A stretch of DNA of 64,000 bases from CAUSWF01 sp963535465 (GCA_963535465.1 CAUSWF010000001.1:62001-126000), one strand, 5' to 3'. Positions 36,057-45,171 are shown, numbered from the stretch's first letter. The notes: a model not told the origin generated them from the letters alone. A program made the numbers and translations.

Positions 36057-36673
36057 TATTCTTCCTTCTTTCTTTTATCTTGTTCTAGCTTGCTATATAT
36101 ACATCCACAATAGTCTTGTCTATATAGGTTGTATTTTTTCGATAATTCTATGCTTCTTTGGTAGCCACCTTTTTTCTTAAAGTCTGAATACAAGTACTCG
36201 CTTTTATATTTTTTATTTAATTCTTCTCCTATTTCATTTATCCAATCACATCTTTTATAAGGACTTAGTGTTAGTGTAGTTCCAAAGAAATCATATCCTA
36301 ATTCACTGGCATATTTTGCTGTTTCTTCTAGTCTTAAGTTATAACATTTAAAGCATCTTTTGCCACGTTCTGGCTCGTGTTCTAAGCCTTTAGATATATC
36401 AATAAAGCGAGATACTTCATACTTACCTTCTATTATGTCAATTTTATAAACTGAATCAATATCATTTATTAATTTTTTTATTTCTTCTAATCGTAAATCA
36501 TATTCTTCTTTACTAGTTATATTAGGGTTATAATAAAAGATTGATACTTTAAAGAAGTTTGCAACTCTTTCTAGGCAAGCTGTTGAGCATGGTGCACAGC
36601 ATGCATGTAAAAGAAGTGTTTTGCCACGATTTTCTTCTGTCATTATTTTTTCCATTTCTATGTTGTAATTCAT
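36056..36673 (-). CDS. queH: Epoxyqueuosine reductase QueH
   Basis: A 205-residue protein of the QueH (DUF208) family, which carries out the last step of queuosine synthesis in tRNA without cobalamin. The start HACCAPC (residues 24-30), the middle CFKCYN near 128 and the late YCGCIYS provide the Cys pairs that bind an iron-sulphur cluster and metal. GTTLTLSPYKRCDWI is also typical. Start GAGGTATAT-ATG at 36673. No other queuosine genes are near, so the precursor is made elsewhere or taken up. Confidence 0.92.
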   Translation of the reverse strand: MNYNIEMEKIMTEENRGKTLLLHACCAPCSTACLERVANFFKVSIFYYNPNITSKEEYDLRLEEIKKLINDIDSVYKIDIIEGKYEVSRFIDISKGLEHEPERGKRCFKCYNLRLEETAKYASELGYDFFGTTLTLSPYKRCDWINEIGEELNKKYKSEYLYSDFKKKGGYQRSIELSKKYNLYRQDYCGCIYSKLEQDKRKKEE

Positions 36674-36705
36674 ATATACCTCAAGCCAAAAATATTATAT
36701 CACAA

Positions 36706-36732
36706 ATAAAAAAGTAGACCAATCTACTTTTA
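36706..36732 (-). terminator. Terminator of the DMT transporter gene
   Basis: AAAAGTAGA-TTGG-TCTACTTTT then T-run on the minus strand. Confidence 0.8.
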
Positions 36733-37644
36733 TAAAACTTCTGCAATTGCTAAGATAACTATTCCAAGCAATGCAATTGATGATGCAAGAAATTGTTTCT
36801 TTGTAATTTTTTCTTTTAATACTAATACAGATATTATAACTGCAAATATTGATACACTTGATAATACTGGTGCTGCTACTATAGCGTTTCCGCTCATAGC
36901 AAATACATATGTATATTGTCCTGCTGTTTCAAATATAGCTGCAAGTATTTTACTGCGATTATTTTTTGCTTTTCCTAGTTTAACTCCTTTAGATCTTATA
37001 AAGGCATAAATTAATACTGCTGCGATAAAGAACATTAATTCATAACTTACATTTGCTACTAACTCAACATTTGATTCAGTTATTCCAAGTAATGGAGATG
37101 TTTTTATTTCTAAGAAATAGGCATCAAGTCCTGATCCAATACCATCTAATATGGCATAACAAAATGCCATTGAGAATGCTATTAAAGTTAGTTTTTTACC
37201 ATATTTTTTAATTGAGTGATTATCGTTTTTAGTTTCAAAATAGCTTAGTAATATTACACCTATACTTACAAGTATAACTCCTATTAAACTAATTCCACCA
37301 ATTCTTTGTCCTAATACAAAGAAACAAAATAAAGCAGTGATTGCTCCACCTGACTCCTCTACTGGTGTAGATACTGAGTTATCTACAAATCTTAGTCCAA
37401 AGTATGAAAGTCCCATACTAGAAGCATAGAATATTGATACAGGTAAATATCTAATAATATTTACTGGATTATAATTAATCCCACTAGTAATTAATGTAAA
37501 TAATGCGTGAGCTCCGAATACGAAACCTACGTATATAAATATTTTTAAATGAGAAAACTTCTCATCTGGTTTTGCTCCTACTTTATAAAATATATCTGCT
37601 GCACTCCACAGTGCTACTGTTATTAATGTATATATAAGCCACAT
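36730..37644 (-). CDS. DMT-superfamily (EamA-like) transporter
   Basis: A 304-residue protein with ten hydrophobic helices in two repeats, the layout of drug/metabolite exporters. Each half ends in an EamA-like stretch (EESGGAITALFCFFVLGQR in the first, SVSIFAVIISVLVLKEKIT in the second). The substrate cannot be told. It lies 4 bases downstream of the YnbB-type PLP enzyme, so it may export or import an amino-acid-like compound linked to that enzyme. Start TAGGAGAATAATAAC-ATG. Confidence 0.82.
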   Translation of the reverse strand: MWLIYTLITVALWSAADIFYKVGAKPDEKFSHLKIFIYVGFVFGAHALFTLITSGINYNPVNIIRYLPVSIFYASSMGLSYFGLRFVDNSVSTPVEESGGAITALFCFFVLGQRIGGISLIGVILVSIGVILLSYFETKNDNHSIKKYGKKLTLIAFSMAFCYAILDGIGSGLDAYFLEIKTSPLLGITESNVELVANVSYELMFFIAAVLIYAFIRSKGVKLGKAKNNRSKILAAIFETAGQYTYVFAMSGNAIVAAPVLSSVSIFAVIISVLVLKEKITKKQFLASSIALLGIVILAIAEVL

Positions 37645-37648
37645 GTTA

Positions 37649-38899
37649 TTATTCTCCTATCATATTATTTAATGCAATTAAAATCCCAAGTCGTCCAAAT
37701 GGGAATGTTAGTCCGCCTTGCATGTAAGCGATAAATGGCTCTGCAACTGGCCCGTCGCATGATAATTCTATCGTTGCTCCTGGTGTGAATGTTGCTCCTG
37801 CCATAATTATATTTCTGTCATATCCAGCCATTGGTGATGGCATTGGTGTAATATTTGATTCAATTGGTCCACCTTTTTGAATTCCTTGACAGAATTTAAT
37901 TAATTTGTCTTTATCGTTGAAAGTTATTCTTTCTATTATATCGCATCTTTTTTCATTCCATTTTGGTGATGCTATATAACCTAGTTTTTCTAACATATAT
38001 GATGCATAGATTTGTGTTTTTAAAGCAGATGCTACTACACTAGGTGCAAAGAATAATCCTTTATAGTATGTTATTAATTGATTAAAGTTAGCTCCTTCTT
38101 CTTTTCCTAGAGTTGGTGCAGTAAGTCTTTCTGCTATATAGTGAATATATTCTTTTTTACCTACTACATATCCACCACTAGTCGCAATACCTGCTCCTAG
38201 ATTTTTCATTAAGCTACTTATCATTACATCAGCACCTACACTAATAGGTTCAAATTCTTCTACAAATTCTCCGTAACAATTATCTACCATTATTATAACT
38301 TCTTTATCTATTTTTCTTATTTCAGCTATAATATTTTTTATTTCTTTAACACTAAGACTTTTTCTCATAGAATAGCCAGTACTTTTTTGAATTTCTATTA
38401 ATTTAATACCACCTTGTTTTACTCTTTCAATAATCTTATTTGTATCGAAAGTATCATTTACTAAATCAATTTGTTCATATAAGATACCACATTTTATTAG
38501 TGAATTATTACTGTTACCAGTAATACCTATAATAGATTGTAGTGTATCATATGGAAGTCCTGTAATACTTAACATAGTATCACCATATTTTAATAGTCCA
38601 CTTAAACTAATATATAATGCATGTGTACCACTCATTATTTGTGGTCTTACTATTGCATCTTCTGCTTCAAATAGTTTAGAGTATAATTCTTCTAATTTAT
38701 CTCTTCCATAGTCACTATTTCCATATCCACATACTTCATAAAAACAACTAGTATCTATGGAACAATCCTGAAATGCTTTTAATACTTTTTCTGTATTTTT
38801 AAATTCATTTTCATCAATTTCTTTAAATATATCTTTTAAATCAATTAAGGCTTGTTTATCTAATTCTTGTAATTTTTCATTAATACTATATAATTCCAT
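37649..38899 (-). CDS. YnbB-type PLP-dependent enzyme (methionine gamma-lyase family)
   Basis: A 416-residue fold-type I PLP enzyme of the family once named for aluminium resistance and now listed as methionine gamma-lyase-like. Typical stretches are FYEVCGYGNSDYGRDKLEELYS, RPQIMSGTHALYISLSGLL, MVDNCYGEFVE and SLMKNLGAGIATSGGY, where the Lys binds PLP. The true substrate of this family is not well settled. The ATG at 38899 follows GGAGAAGAGTT and is preferred to an in-frame start at 38914. It heads a two-gene unit with the DMT transporter. Confidence 0.86.
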   Translation of the reverse strand: MELYSINEKLQELDKQALIDLKDIFKEIDENEFKNTEKVLKAFQDCSIDTSCFYEVCGYGNSDYGRDKLEELYSKLFEAEDAIVRPQIMSGTHALYISLSGLLKYGDTMLSITGLPYDTLQSIIGITGNSNNSLIKCGILYEQIDLVNDTFDTNKIIERVKQGGIKLIEIQKSTGYSMRKSLSVKEIKNIIAEIRKIDKEVIIMVDNCYGEFVEEFEPISVGADVMISSLMKNLGAGIATSGGYVVGKKEYIHYIAERLTAPTLGKEEGANFNQLITYYKGLFFAPSVVASALKTQIYASYMLEKLGYIASPKWNEKRCDIIERITFNDKDKLIKFCQGIQKGGPIESNITPMPSPMAGYDRNIIMAGATFTPGATIELSCDGPVAEPFIAYMQGGLTFPFGRLGILIALNNMIGE

Positions 38900-38928
38900 A
38901 ACTCTTCTCCGCAAGTAATTTTAACATA

Positions 38929-38958
38929 TAAAAAGGTATTAGTAAACAATACCTTTTA
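38929..38958 (-). terminator. Terminator of the DUF2974 gene
   Basis: AAAGGTATT/AATACCTTT stem and T-run on the minus strand. Confidence 0.75.
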
Positions 38959-40020
38959 TTTAGTTAAATTTTTGCCATAATTTATTATATATTTTTTTAT
39001 AAATTCTACGATAAACTTATTAACTAACTTTCTATCATTTTCATCAAAATTTTTATATGTTGATAATAATTTAGGAATTGATTTTAATAAAGATACTTCT
39101 TTAAAACTATCTTTTCCAGTTGAATAAATAAGTGAAAATATAGAATCAAAGAATATTTTTCTTTGTGATGCAGTTGTTAAATCTATCATGTTTTTTAGCG
39201 TTTCATATATGGCATTACTTCCACTACTTAAGTTATCATATTTTATAATATTATATTTATCTACATACCAAGTAAATATATCATGTTGCCATATACCGTT
39301 ACCACTACTATCTACTACTATTATATTTTCTTTATGTTCAAGTATTCTTCCTACTATTGAATCTTTTGGTAAATAGCAATTACTATTTTTTAGTAAATCT
39401 TTATTTTTTATATTATCATAAAAACTATTAAAAAAACCTGGTCCGTCGTAGCAATCTAAGCTAACGATATTTTTATTTTCATACATTAATCCTGCGTATA
39501 TAGCAATATTACCACCTTTAGAATGTCCTCCTAATCTAAATTTATAATTTTTATATTTTAAATTCATTCTATTTAAATAGTCTAAAGCATCTAGTTGAGA
39601 TGGAATATTTTCTAGAGTACATAGATTAAAATCTTCTTTCCATCCTGCTATTTTTTCATCTGTTCCAAGAAATGATATATATATTAAATCATCTCTTAAA
39701 TGAATAGATACTGCTCCAAACTGTTCTTCTAATTCTTTATCATAACTATATTCATAGTCAGTTATCACTAATTTATTAAATCTAGGAGAGTCTATTAATA
39801 ATTCTACAAATTTGTAGTCTCCTTCTATTAAATATTTATTTTTATCTACTTCAATAAATTTTTCACATAGTTTACCTAGTGTTTCTCTTTTAGATAATTT
39901 TATATGTTCAAATGGTAGATAACTAATTCTTGATAATATTAGTTTATCTACTTCATTTAGAGGATGTGTATCATCTATTAATAAATCACCTCTCCATTTT
40001 ATATAATCATATATATTCAT
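38956..40020 (-). CDS. DUF2974 (Mbeg1-like) alpha/beta hydrolase
   Basis: A 354-residue protein of the DUF2974 family, an alpha/beta-hydrolase group related to lipases. It begins with NIYDYIKWRGDL and has the nucleophile elbow GGHSKGGNIA near residue 170, followed by DCYDGPGF. Its substrate is unknown. The ATG at 40020 follows AAGGGG and is clearly better than the TTG at 40035. It overlaps the end of ldh by 14 bases. Confidence 0.85.
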   Translation of the reverse strand: MNIYDYIKWRGDLLIDDTHPLNEVDKLILSRISYLPFEHIKLSKRETLGKLCEKFIEVDKNKYLIEGDYKFVELLIDSPRFNKLVITDYEYSYDKELEEQFGAVSIHLRDDLIYISFLGTDEKIAGWKEDFNLCTLENIPSQLDALDYLNRMNLKYKNYKFRLGGHSKGGNIAIYAGLMYENKNIVSLDCYDGPGFFNSFYDNIKNKDLLKNSNCYLPKDSIVGRILEHKENIIVVDSSGNGIWQHDIFTWYVDKYNIIKYDNLSSGSNAIYETLKNMIDLTTASQRKIFFDSIFSLIYSTGKDSFKEVSLLKSIPKLLSTYKNFDENDRKLVNKFIVEFIKKYIINYGKNLTK

Positions 40021-40924
40021 CTTTATCCCCTTCAATACTGTCTATTGCTTTTTGTAATACTTTTATACTATTTCTTAATTTTTCTTCTTCTTTATTAGTT
40101 AGACTGATAAAGATTCTTTTATATCCATTTCTATTTATTATACATGGAAGTCCTATATATACATCATTTACAGAGTCATATACTGATAGACTCATAATAC
40201 TTCCTTCATCACTTAATATAGCGTTAGTTATTTTATTTAAACTAACTCCTATTCCGTAGTATGTTGCTTTCTTTTTTTCTATTATCTTATAGGCACTACA
40301 TCTAACATCATCTTCTATTTTTAGCATATCTTCATATCCTATAAAATCAGTAATCTTTTGCATACCTACACTTACACTACTCCATGGAATAAACTCACTA
40401 TCTCCATGTTCACCTATTACATATCCATCTATACAAGATGGGTTAACTCCTATTTTTTTGCCAATATAATATCTACATCTTGCCGTATCTAGACTTGTTC
40501 CTGTTCCTATTACTTTACTACTATCAAAGCTAGAATATTTATAAACTAAATAAGTCATTATATCAACAGGATTAGTTGCGACTAAGAATATTCCATTAAA
40601 ACCATTACAGATAGTATTTTTTACTATATCTTTAAATATAACACTATTTTTCTTTATTAGGTCTAACCTTGTTTCATTAGGTTTTTGATTTACCCCAGCA
40701 CATATTACTACTATATCGGCATCTTTAGTATCATAATAATTTCCTGCTCTTATCAGCATATTCTTTGTATAAGCAAGACAATGGTTTAAATCCATCGCTT
40801 CTCCTATAGCCTTATTTATATCTTTATCAATTAGTATAATTTCATCTACTAAAGTATTAGAATTAACTAATGAATAAGCATAACTCATTCCTACATTACC
40901 ACAGCCTATAATTACTATTCTCAT
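40007..40924 (-). CDS. ldh: L-lactate dehydrogenase
   Basis: A 305-residue NAD-dependent enzyme that reduces pyruvate to lactate. The Rossmann start IVIIGCGNVGMSYAYSL, the loop QKPNETRLDLIKKN, VATNPVDIMTYL and the catalytic His in IGEHGDSEFIPWS are all present. A Gln before KPxETR points to lactate rather than malate dehydrogenase. This suggests fermentative growth. Start AGAGGTAAGTT-ATG at 40924. Confidence 0.93.
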   Translation of the reverse strand: MRIVIIGCGNVGMSYAYSLVNSNTLVDEIILIDKDINKAIGEAMDLNHCLAYTKNMLIRAGNYYDTKDADIVVICAGVNQKPNETRLDLIKKNSVIFKDIVKNTICNGFNGIFLVATNPVDIMTYLVYKYSSFDSSKVIGTGTSLDTARCRYYIGKKIGVNPSCIDGYVIGEHGDSEFIPWSSVSVGMQKITDFIGYEDMLKIEDDVRCSAYKIIEKKKATYYGIGVSLNKITNAILSDEGSIMSLSVYDSVNDVYIGLPCIINRNGYKRIFISLTNKEEEKLRNSIKVLQKAIDSIEGDKDEYI

Positions 40925-40948
40925 AACTTACCTCTATTTTATTATAAC

Positions 40949-40976
40949 AAAAAAAGATAAATATTTTTATCTTTTC
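40949..40976 (-). terminator. Terminator after the DUF4298 gene
   Basis: AAAAGATAA/TTATCTTTT stem and T7 on the minus strand, overlapping the stop at 40967. Confidence 0.7.
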
Positions 40977-41239
40977 ATTAATTTTAATCCAATTTCTATT
41001 AATCTTAATCCTAATTCTCTATCTTTTCCTAATACATCATATATATAATCTTCACTTAATATAGAATATGATAAATTGCTTTCATAGTCTTCATTCCAAT
41101 CACTATAATAATATTTTATTAATGAATCAAAATTTTTATCATCTTTTTCAAAGTCATTTAATAAATTATTTATTTTATCTATTAATTCTTCATGGTTAAT
41201 ACATATATCATTATATTTTTTTACTCTATCTTCCATCAT
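40967..41239 (-). CDS. DUF4298-like small protein
   Basis: A 90-residue soluble protein. LIKYYYSDWNEDYES and YSILSEDYIYDVLGK match the pattern of the DUF4298 family (tyrosine-rich YY-S-D, then LSED-YD-L). Function unknown. The start lies within the end of the DacA-like gene, with AGGAGG six bases before the ATG, so the two are coupled. Confidence 0.7.
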   Translation of the reverse strand: MMEDRVKKYNDICINHEELIDKINNLLNDFEKDDKNFDSLIKYYYSDWNEDYESNLSYSILSEDYIYDVLGKDRELGLRLIEIGLKLMKR

Positions 41240-42452
41240 TTGTCCTCCTAGTTAAATATAGTATAGCACTAATAATTACTAATATTAATGTAATATAAGC
41301 TATATCATATGTTTTATTATAAGTATTTATCTTTATAACTTTTGCTTTTACTTTTTTAGGTTTTTCATTATTTAAAAATACTCTATTGTATTTAATATAT
41401 ACTCCATCGTCATATACTACTTCAAAATTACCATCTTTAGGTACTATGTCATATAAATCATCTTCTACTTCTATTTCTTTATTATTAAGAAATATTCTTC
41501 CTTTAGATACAACTTTCTTATATTCATATTTTGAGAAAGCTTCTTCTAGGATTGCATTACCTATAATATGTCTTATATATTCTGATTCTTTATATTCCCA
41601 TCTGCCAACACCTAATACTATTTCCACTAGTCTAGTGTCACCTCTTTTAGCAGTCATAGAATAGTTATATCCATATCCTGCAGATCCAGTTTTTATTCCG
41701 TCTGCTCCTCCAAATGCATGTCTTGTTCCAAGTAGAGAATGATTATAACCAGTAAATGTTTCTTTGCAATAACCAGTTCCTACACTTATTGTTTTATTTC
41801 TTGTATGATTAAGTAAATCTTTATAATTATTTATTAAATAACTACATAAAATGGCATAGTCATAAGATGTAGTATAGTTATCATCATTCCATGAACTAGT
41901 TACTGCTAATCCATTAAGCAATTTGTTTATTACTCCTATTGGATTAGAATATACTGTATTTTTCATTCCTAGACTTTTAGCTCTATCATTTAGCATCTTA
42001 ACAAATTCATATCTATTTGGATTAATCATATCAGCTAGCATGTATGTAGCGGCTGCACTACTTGGTACTATAATCAAATCTATTAAGTCTGCTACTGTAT
42101 AAGTACATCCTAACTTCATTTTATTGTTTGATAAGTTAGGATTTTTACTAATATCAATATACTTATTAGTTACATTTACCTTAGTGTCTAAGCTAAACTT
42201 ACCTTCTTTTATTGCATCATACGCTAATAAAATAGTCATAAGCTTACTCATAGATGCAGGTCTCCACTTAGTATCTATGTTTTCACTCCACAATATAGTT
42301 TTAGTATTTGGCTCTACTATAATAGATCCTGCTGGAGCATATTTATCATCTATAATATTTCCTTTACTACGAGCAAAATCAATTGATGATATAGCATATA
42401 CGCTTTTTATATTGCATAAAAAAATTAGTATTAATAAAATTATCTTCTTCAT
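41226..42452 (-). CDS. DacA-like D,D-carboxypeptidase (S11) with altered SxN motif
   Basis: A 408-residue secreted protein with a signal peptide (cleavage likely after VYA, residue 20) and a C-terminal membrane anchor (ITLILVIISAILYL). The S11 family motifs SxxK (Ser67-Met-Ser-Lys70) and KTG (ADGIKTGSAGYG) are present. The third motif, usually SGN or SAN followed by Asp, reads S131-S-A-A, so the Asn and Asp are both Ala. S11 enzymes trim the last D-Ala of the pentapeptide and bind penicillin. Activity here may be low or changed. No ribosome site is seen; a TATAAT lies six bases before the ATG. Confidence 0.85.
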   Translation of the reverse strand: MKKIILLILIFLCNIKSVYAISSIDFARSKGNIIDDKYAPAGSIIVEPNTKTILWSENIDTKWRPASMSKLMTILLAYDAIKEGKFSLDTKVNVTNKYIDISKNPNLSNNKMKLGCTYTVADLIDLIIVPSSAAATYMLADMINPNRYEFVKMLNDRAKSLGMKNTVYSNPIGVINKLLNGLAVTSSWNDDNYTTSYDYAILCSYLINNYKDLLNHTRNKTISVGTGYCKETFTGYNHSLLGTRHAFGGADGIKTGSAGYGYNYSMTAKRGDTRLVEIVLGVGRWEYKESEYIRHIIGNAILEEAFSKYEYKKVVSKGRIFLNNKEIEVEDDLYDIVPKDGNFEVVYDDGVYIKYNRVFLNNEKPKKVKAKVIKINTYNKTYDIAYITLILVIISAILYLTRRTNDGR

Positions 42453-42458
42453 ATGCTT

Positions 42459-42464
42459 ATTATA
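42459..42464 (-). promoter_or_regulatory. Possible -10 box of a leaderless dacA-like transcript
   Basis: TATAAT on the minus strand lies six bases before the ATG at 42452 and no ribosome site is visible. Transcription from it would start at or next to the ATG. The -35 region is poor. Confidence 0.35.
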
Positions 42465-42465
42465 A

Positions 42466-42510
42466 CAAAAAAAATAGAAATAAAATCTTAATAAGTATTT
42501 TTTTCTATCT
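42466..42510 (-). terminator. Terminator of the YbaK-like gene
   Basis: AATAGAAA and its TTTCTAT complement, about 20 bases apart, are followed by a run of T on the minus strand. Confidence 0.5.
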
Positions 42511-42528
42511 TTATTACTTCACTTTACA

Positions 42529-43017
42529 TTATAGTGAAATTACTTCTACGTCTGCTTCTATATTTTCAAAGAACTTAAATAAATCTTTTGTCTTTAAAAA
42601 TAGAGTTTTTGTATTTATATTAGGATGAAAGCACATAATATCTTCATTTACTATTTCTTCATCTACATATACTTTTACATCTTTTTCTAAATTATTTAGT
42701 AAGCCAAATGGAGATACTGTTCCTGGTGGAAGTCCTAATTTAGAATCTAATAATTCACTTGATGCCATCTTGATAGTTTTTTCATTTACTAATTCTCCAA
42801 ATTTAGACATATCCATTCTTTTTCCTTCATCCATTATTATTAAATAAAAGGCTCTTTTTTTCTTATTTGTTAGAAATAGAGTTTTAGTTCTAACTCCTTC
42901 TATTCCTTCTATAAATCTATCAGCATCTTCTGTTGTTAATGCTGGTGGATGATTTACTATATTATAATCAATTCCTAATTCCTTTAGTTTTTCTTCTACT
43001 TTATCCCCTAACTCCAT
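42529..43017 (-). CDS. YbaK/ProX-type aminoacyl-tRNA deacylase
   Basis: A 162-residue protein of the YbaK/ProX editing family, which removes wrong amino acids from tRNA-Pro and others. The start with GIDYNIVNHPPALTTEDA, the KTLFLTNKKKRAFYLIIMD stretch and LGLPPGTVSPFGLLN are typical of the ProX/PrdX branch. ProRS in this genome also has its own editing domain, so this protein may cover a second mischarged species such as Ala-tRNA. Start AATAGGAGGAAGT-ATG at 43017. Confidence 0.88.
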   Translation of the reverse strand: MELGDKVEEKLKELGIDYNIVNHPPALTTEDADRFIEGIEGVRTKTLFLTNKKKRAFYLIIMDEGKRMDMSKFGELVNEKTIKMASSELLDSKLGLPPGTVSPFGLLNNLEKDVKVYVDEEIVNEDIMCFHPNINTKTLFLKTKDLFKFFENIEADVEVISL

Positions 43018-43028
43018 ACTTCCTCCTA

Positions 43029-44039
43029 TTAATAATACTTATAATTTAAATCTTCTTCATCAATTTTATTTTTTAATAAATAATCTATATCTTGTAACGA
43101 AAGGTTTTCTTTTTTCAAGGAATTCTTTATTATTTCAGAATCTAGGCTAAAGATATTTGTTACATTAGTATCCATATATCTTAGAATACTATCTAATAAT
43201 TCATTTTTTATTTTACTATTAATTATATATTTACCTAATATATAGGCAATATCATAATCATATTCTGATATTTGTTCTGATATACACTTTCCTAATGAGA
43301 AATTATCCTTTTTTAAATATTCTGTAAAATATGGATTTTTATTTAATCTTTGAAATAATCTCCCACTTACTAAAGTTGGAATATAATCTTTTTTATAATG
43401 CTTTTCACTAGGTTTTAATGCTTCCATAACATTTAAGAACATATCTCTTTCAATTGATGGTTCTCTTTTTATACTAAATATATGCATCATTCTTATCTTA
43501 TCAGCATCTATTTTAACTTTATATTTATCTTTTAATAATTTATCTGCTGCTAATTCAAGAGTAACAGATGGAACTTCAAAAAATAATTCGTTAAATACAC
43601 TACTATTAACTTCATTTGATTTCTTTAGGTAGTGACCAATTTCATGACATAATAATATTACATCATAATAAGTTCCTGATAAAAAGATTTTAGATTGATT
43701 TGAGTTTGTTATACAATTTGATTTAGTTTTATCAAGTGTTCCAGTAAATATTTTCTTATCTGTTAACATCTTATTTAATATTTCATCAAATTCTTTTTCT
43801 TTATCATATAATTTATATACTTCTTTCGATATATTTACTACATTATCAAAGCTTAATTTAGGTAAGTTTTTAATACAAGCTATATAATAATCAGAAAAAT
43901 CAATATTTATTTGTTCTTTATATTTATCAATATTTTCAAATAAACTAGTATTTAAATACATAAAACTTTTATTTTCTTCCGTAAAATCATGTATTTTCTT
44001 AGAAACTTTTCTATCTATCGCAATCTCATATTCTTCCAT
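43029..44039 (-). CDS. Short M3-like zinc metallopeptidase
   Basis: A 336-residue cytoplasmic protein. The zinc motif HEIGHY is near residue 137, and 25-30 residues later FFEVPSVTLELAADKLL resembles the third-ligand helix of M3 (oligoendopeptidase F) enzymes. It is about half the length of PepF, lacking much of the N-terminal lid. It most likely cuts small peptides. Start AGGTGATTTT-ATG at 44039. The YbaK-like gene follows after 11 bases. It marks the last clear host gene before the element scar. Confidence 0.6.
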   Translation of the reverse strand: MEEYEIAIDRKVSKKIHDFTEENKSFMYLNTSLFENIDKYKEQINIDFSDYYIACIKNLPKLSFDNVVNISKEVYKLYDKEKEFDEILNKMLTDKKIFTGTLDKTKSNCITNSNQSKIFLSGTYYDVILLCHEIGHYLKKSNEVNSSVFNELFFEVPSVTLELAADKLLKDKYKVKIDADKIRMMHIFSIKREPSIERDMFLNVMEALKPSEKHYKKDYIPTLVSGRLFQRLNKNPYFTEYLKKDNFSLGKCISEQISEYDYDIAYILGKYIINSKIKNELLDSILRYMDTNVTNIFSLDSEIIKNSLKKENLSLQDIDYLLKNKIDEEDLNYKYY

Positions 44040-44050
44040 AAAATCACCTA

Positions 44051-44143
44051 TTATCCAACTGCAGTCATTACCTTCCCAATATAATATATACCATATATTA
44101 TGGCTTCAAATATATAACCTATTATATATTTAAATACTATCAT
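44051..44143 (-). CDS. Possible 30-residue membrane peptide
   Basis: A short frame from ATG 44143 to TAA 44051 encodes a very hydrophobic peptide (MIVFKYIIGYIFEAIIYG at its start) with one membrane span and a Lys near the end. No clear ribosome site is present, so it may be chance in AT-rich DNA. It lies in an otherwise empty 180-base gap. Confidence 0.2.
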   Translation of the reverse strand: MIVFKYIIGYIFEAIIYGIYYIGKVMTAVG

Positions 44144-44219
44144 AAATACAATTAATTATCTACTCAATTATTGAATATTATTAATAACAATTGTTTTTTG
44201 CAAAAACTAGGATTTTTAG

Positions 44220-44861
44220 TTATCCAAAATGTGGAATAATCAATTGAAATATAAATGCAACTATAACGGATACTCCTAATTCTAAAACAAATTCTTTTGG
44301 CTTTCTATACAAGATTAGAACACCTATTATCCATGTTATAACCTCCATAAGATCATACATATAAAAGCCTTGTAGTGGATTAAGATTGAAAGCCTGAGCA
44401 AGTAACACTCCAATAATTGTTCCAGAAATAACAGTTGCAAAAAACCCTTTTCCTTTTGCATACCAGCACATGTATGCCATAAAAAAGGATACACAAGCAA
44501 TCACTACCCATATCATCATATAAGTTTTCGGCAGAAAACCTAAAACATAATTGCAATATAAATAATACCCTATCAGCATACTAATCAAGAACGAAAATGT
44601 GTTAATAGATGCTCTCAAAGGAGATTTAGAATAAACTGATATTATTGTTCCAAGCAAAATCCATATAGATAATCTGCCAAAATAATTTACAACATTAAGT
44701 TGTTGAAAAATCATTGGGAAATAATTGCTTGCTGTACCATCAATCCATTTCTGAAATACTCCAAGTGCAAACCCAAATAACATGAACCCTACCGTTGTCA
44801 ATATATATTTTGAAGTAACACCTTTTTGAGGCATTCTTATTTTTTCAAGAAATACTTTCAT
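44220..44861 (-). CDS. Integral membrane protein, likely cargo of the element
   Basis: A 213-residue protein with about six or seven hydrophobic segments and a basic N-terminal tip (KIRMPQKGVTSKY). I do not recognise the family with confidence. Codons are less AT-driven than in the neighbours (for example more C-ending and G-containing codons), and it sits between the M3-like gene and the tnpW remnant, so it probably came with the mobile element. Ribosome site GGTGGAG before the ATG at 44861. Confidence 0.6.
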   Translation of the reverse strand: MKVFLEKIRMPQKGVTSKYILTTVGFMLFGFALGVFQKWIDGTASNYFPMIFQQLNVVNYFGRLSIWILLGTIISVYSKSPLRASINTFSFLISMLIGYYLYCNYVLGFLPKTYMMIWVVIACVSFFMAYMCWYAKGKGFFATVISGTIIGVLLAQAFNLNPLQGFYMYDLMEVITWIIGVLILYRKPKEFVLELGVSVIVAFIFQLIIPHFG

Positions 44862-44955
44862 TTTCTATTCTCCACCAAATTCAAATTCTGTTTATATAAA
44901 ATTATTATAGCATTTTTTTCGATATTTTTCTACTGCCATATTTCTCTACTCACTA

Positions 44956-45148
44956 CTATTTATCTTTTGAATATATAACTTTGAACATTTTATCTTGAAA
45001 CGTTTCTTTACTATTTTTATCAAAATATATCTCTGTTACAAAGGTCTTTCTATTTATCTTTTTTTGTAAGAATGCCATCAGGCTTTTGGTGTTGTGATTG
45101 TTCTTCTGTCTGTATTTCTTTAATATCTGTTTTCTCATTTTTTGCCAT
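44956..45148 (-). pseudogene. Frameshifted tnpW-like gene
   Basis: ATG 45148 follows AGGAGG and encodes MAKNEKTDIKEIQTEEQ, the usual TnpW start, but the frame stops after about 32 codons. The next frame carries the matching C-terminus (RKTFVTEIYFDKNSKETF, then QDKMFKVI). Removing one A from a run of seven A near 45060 joins both parts into a single protein of about 63 residues. TnpW is a small protein of unknown role carried by Clostridial-type conjugative transposons. Confidence 0.7.
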
Positions 45149-45171
45149 TTAGTTCCTCCTCTTGACTTACA

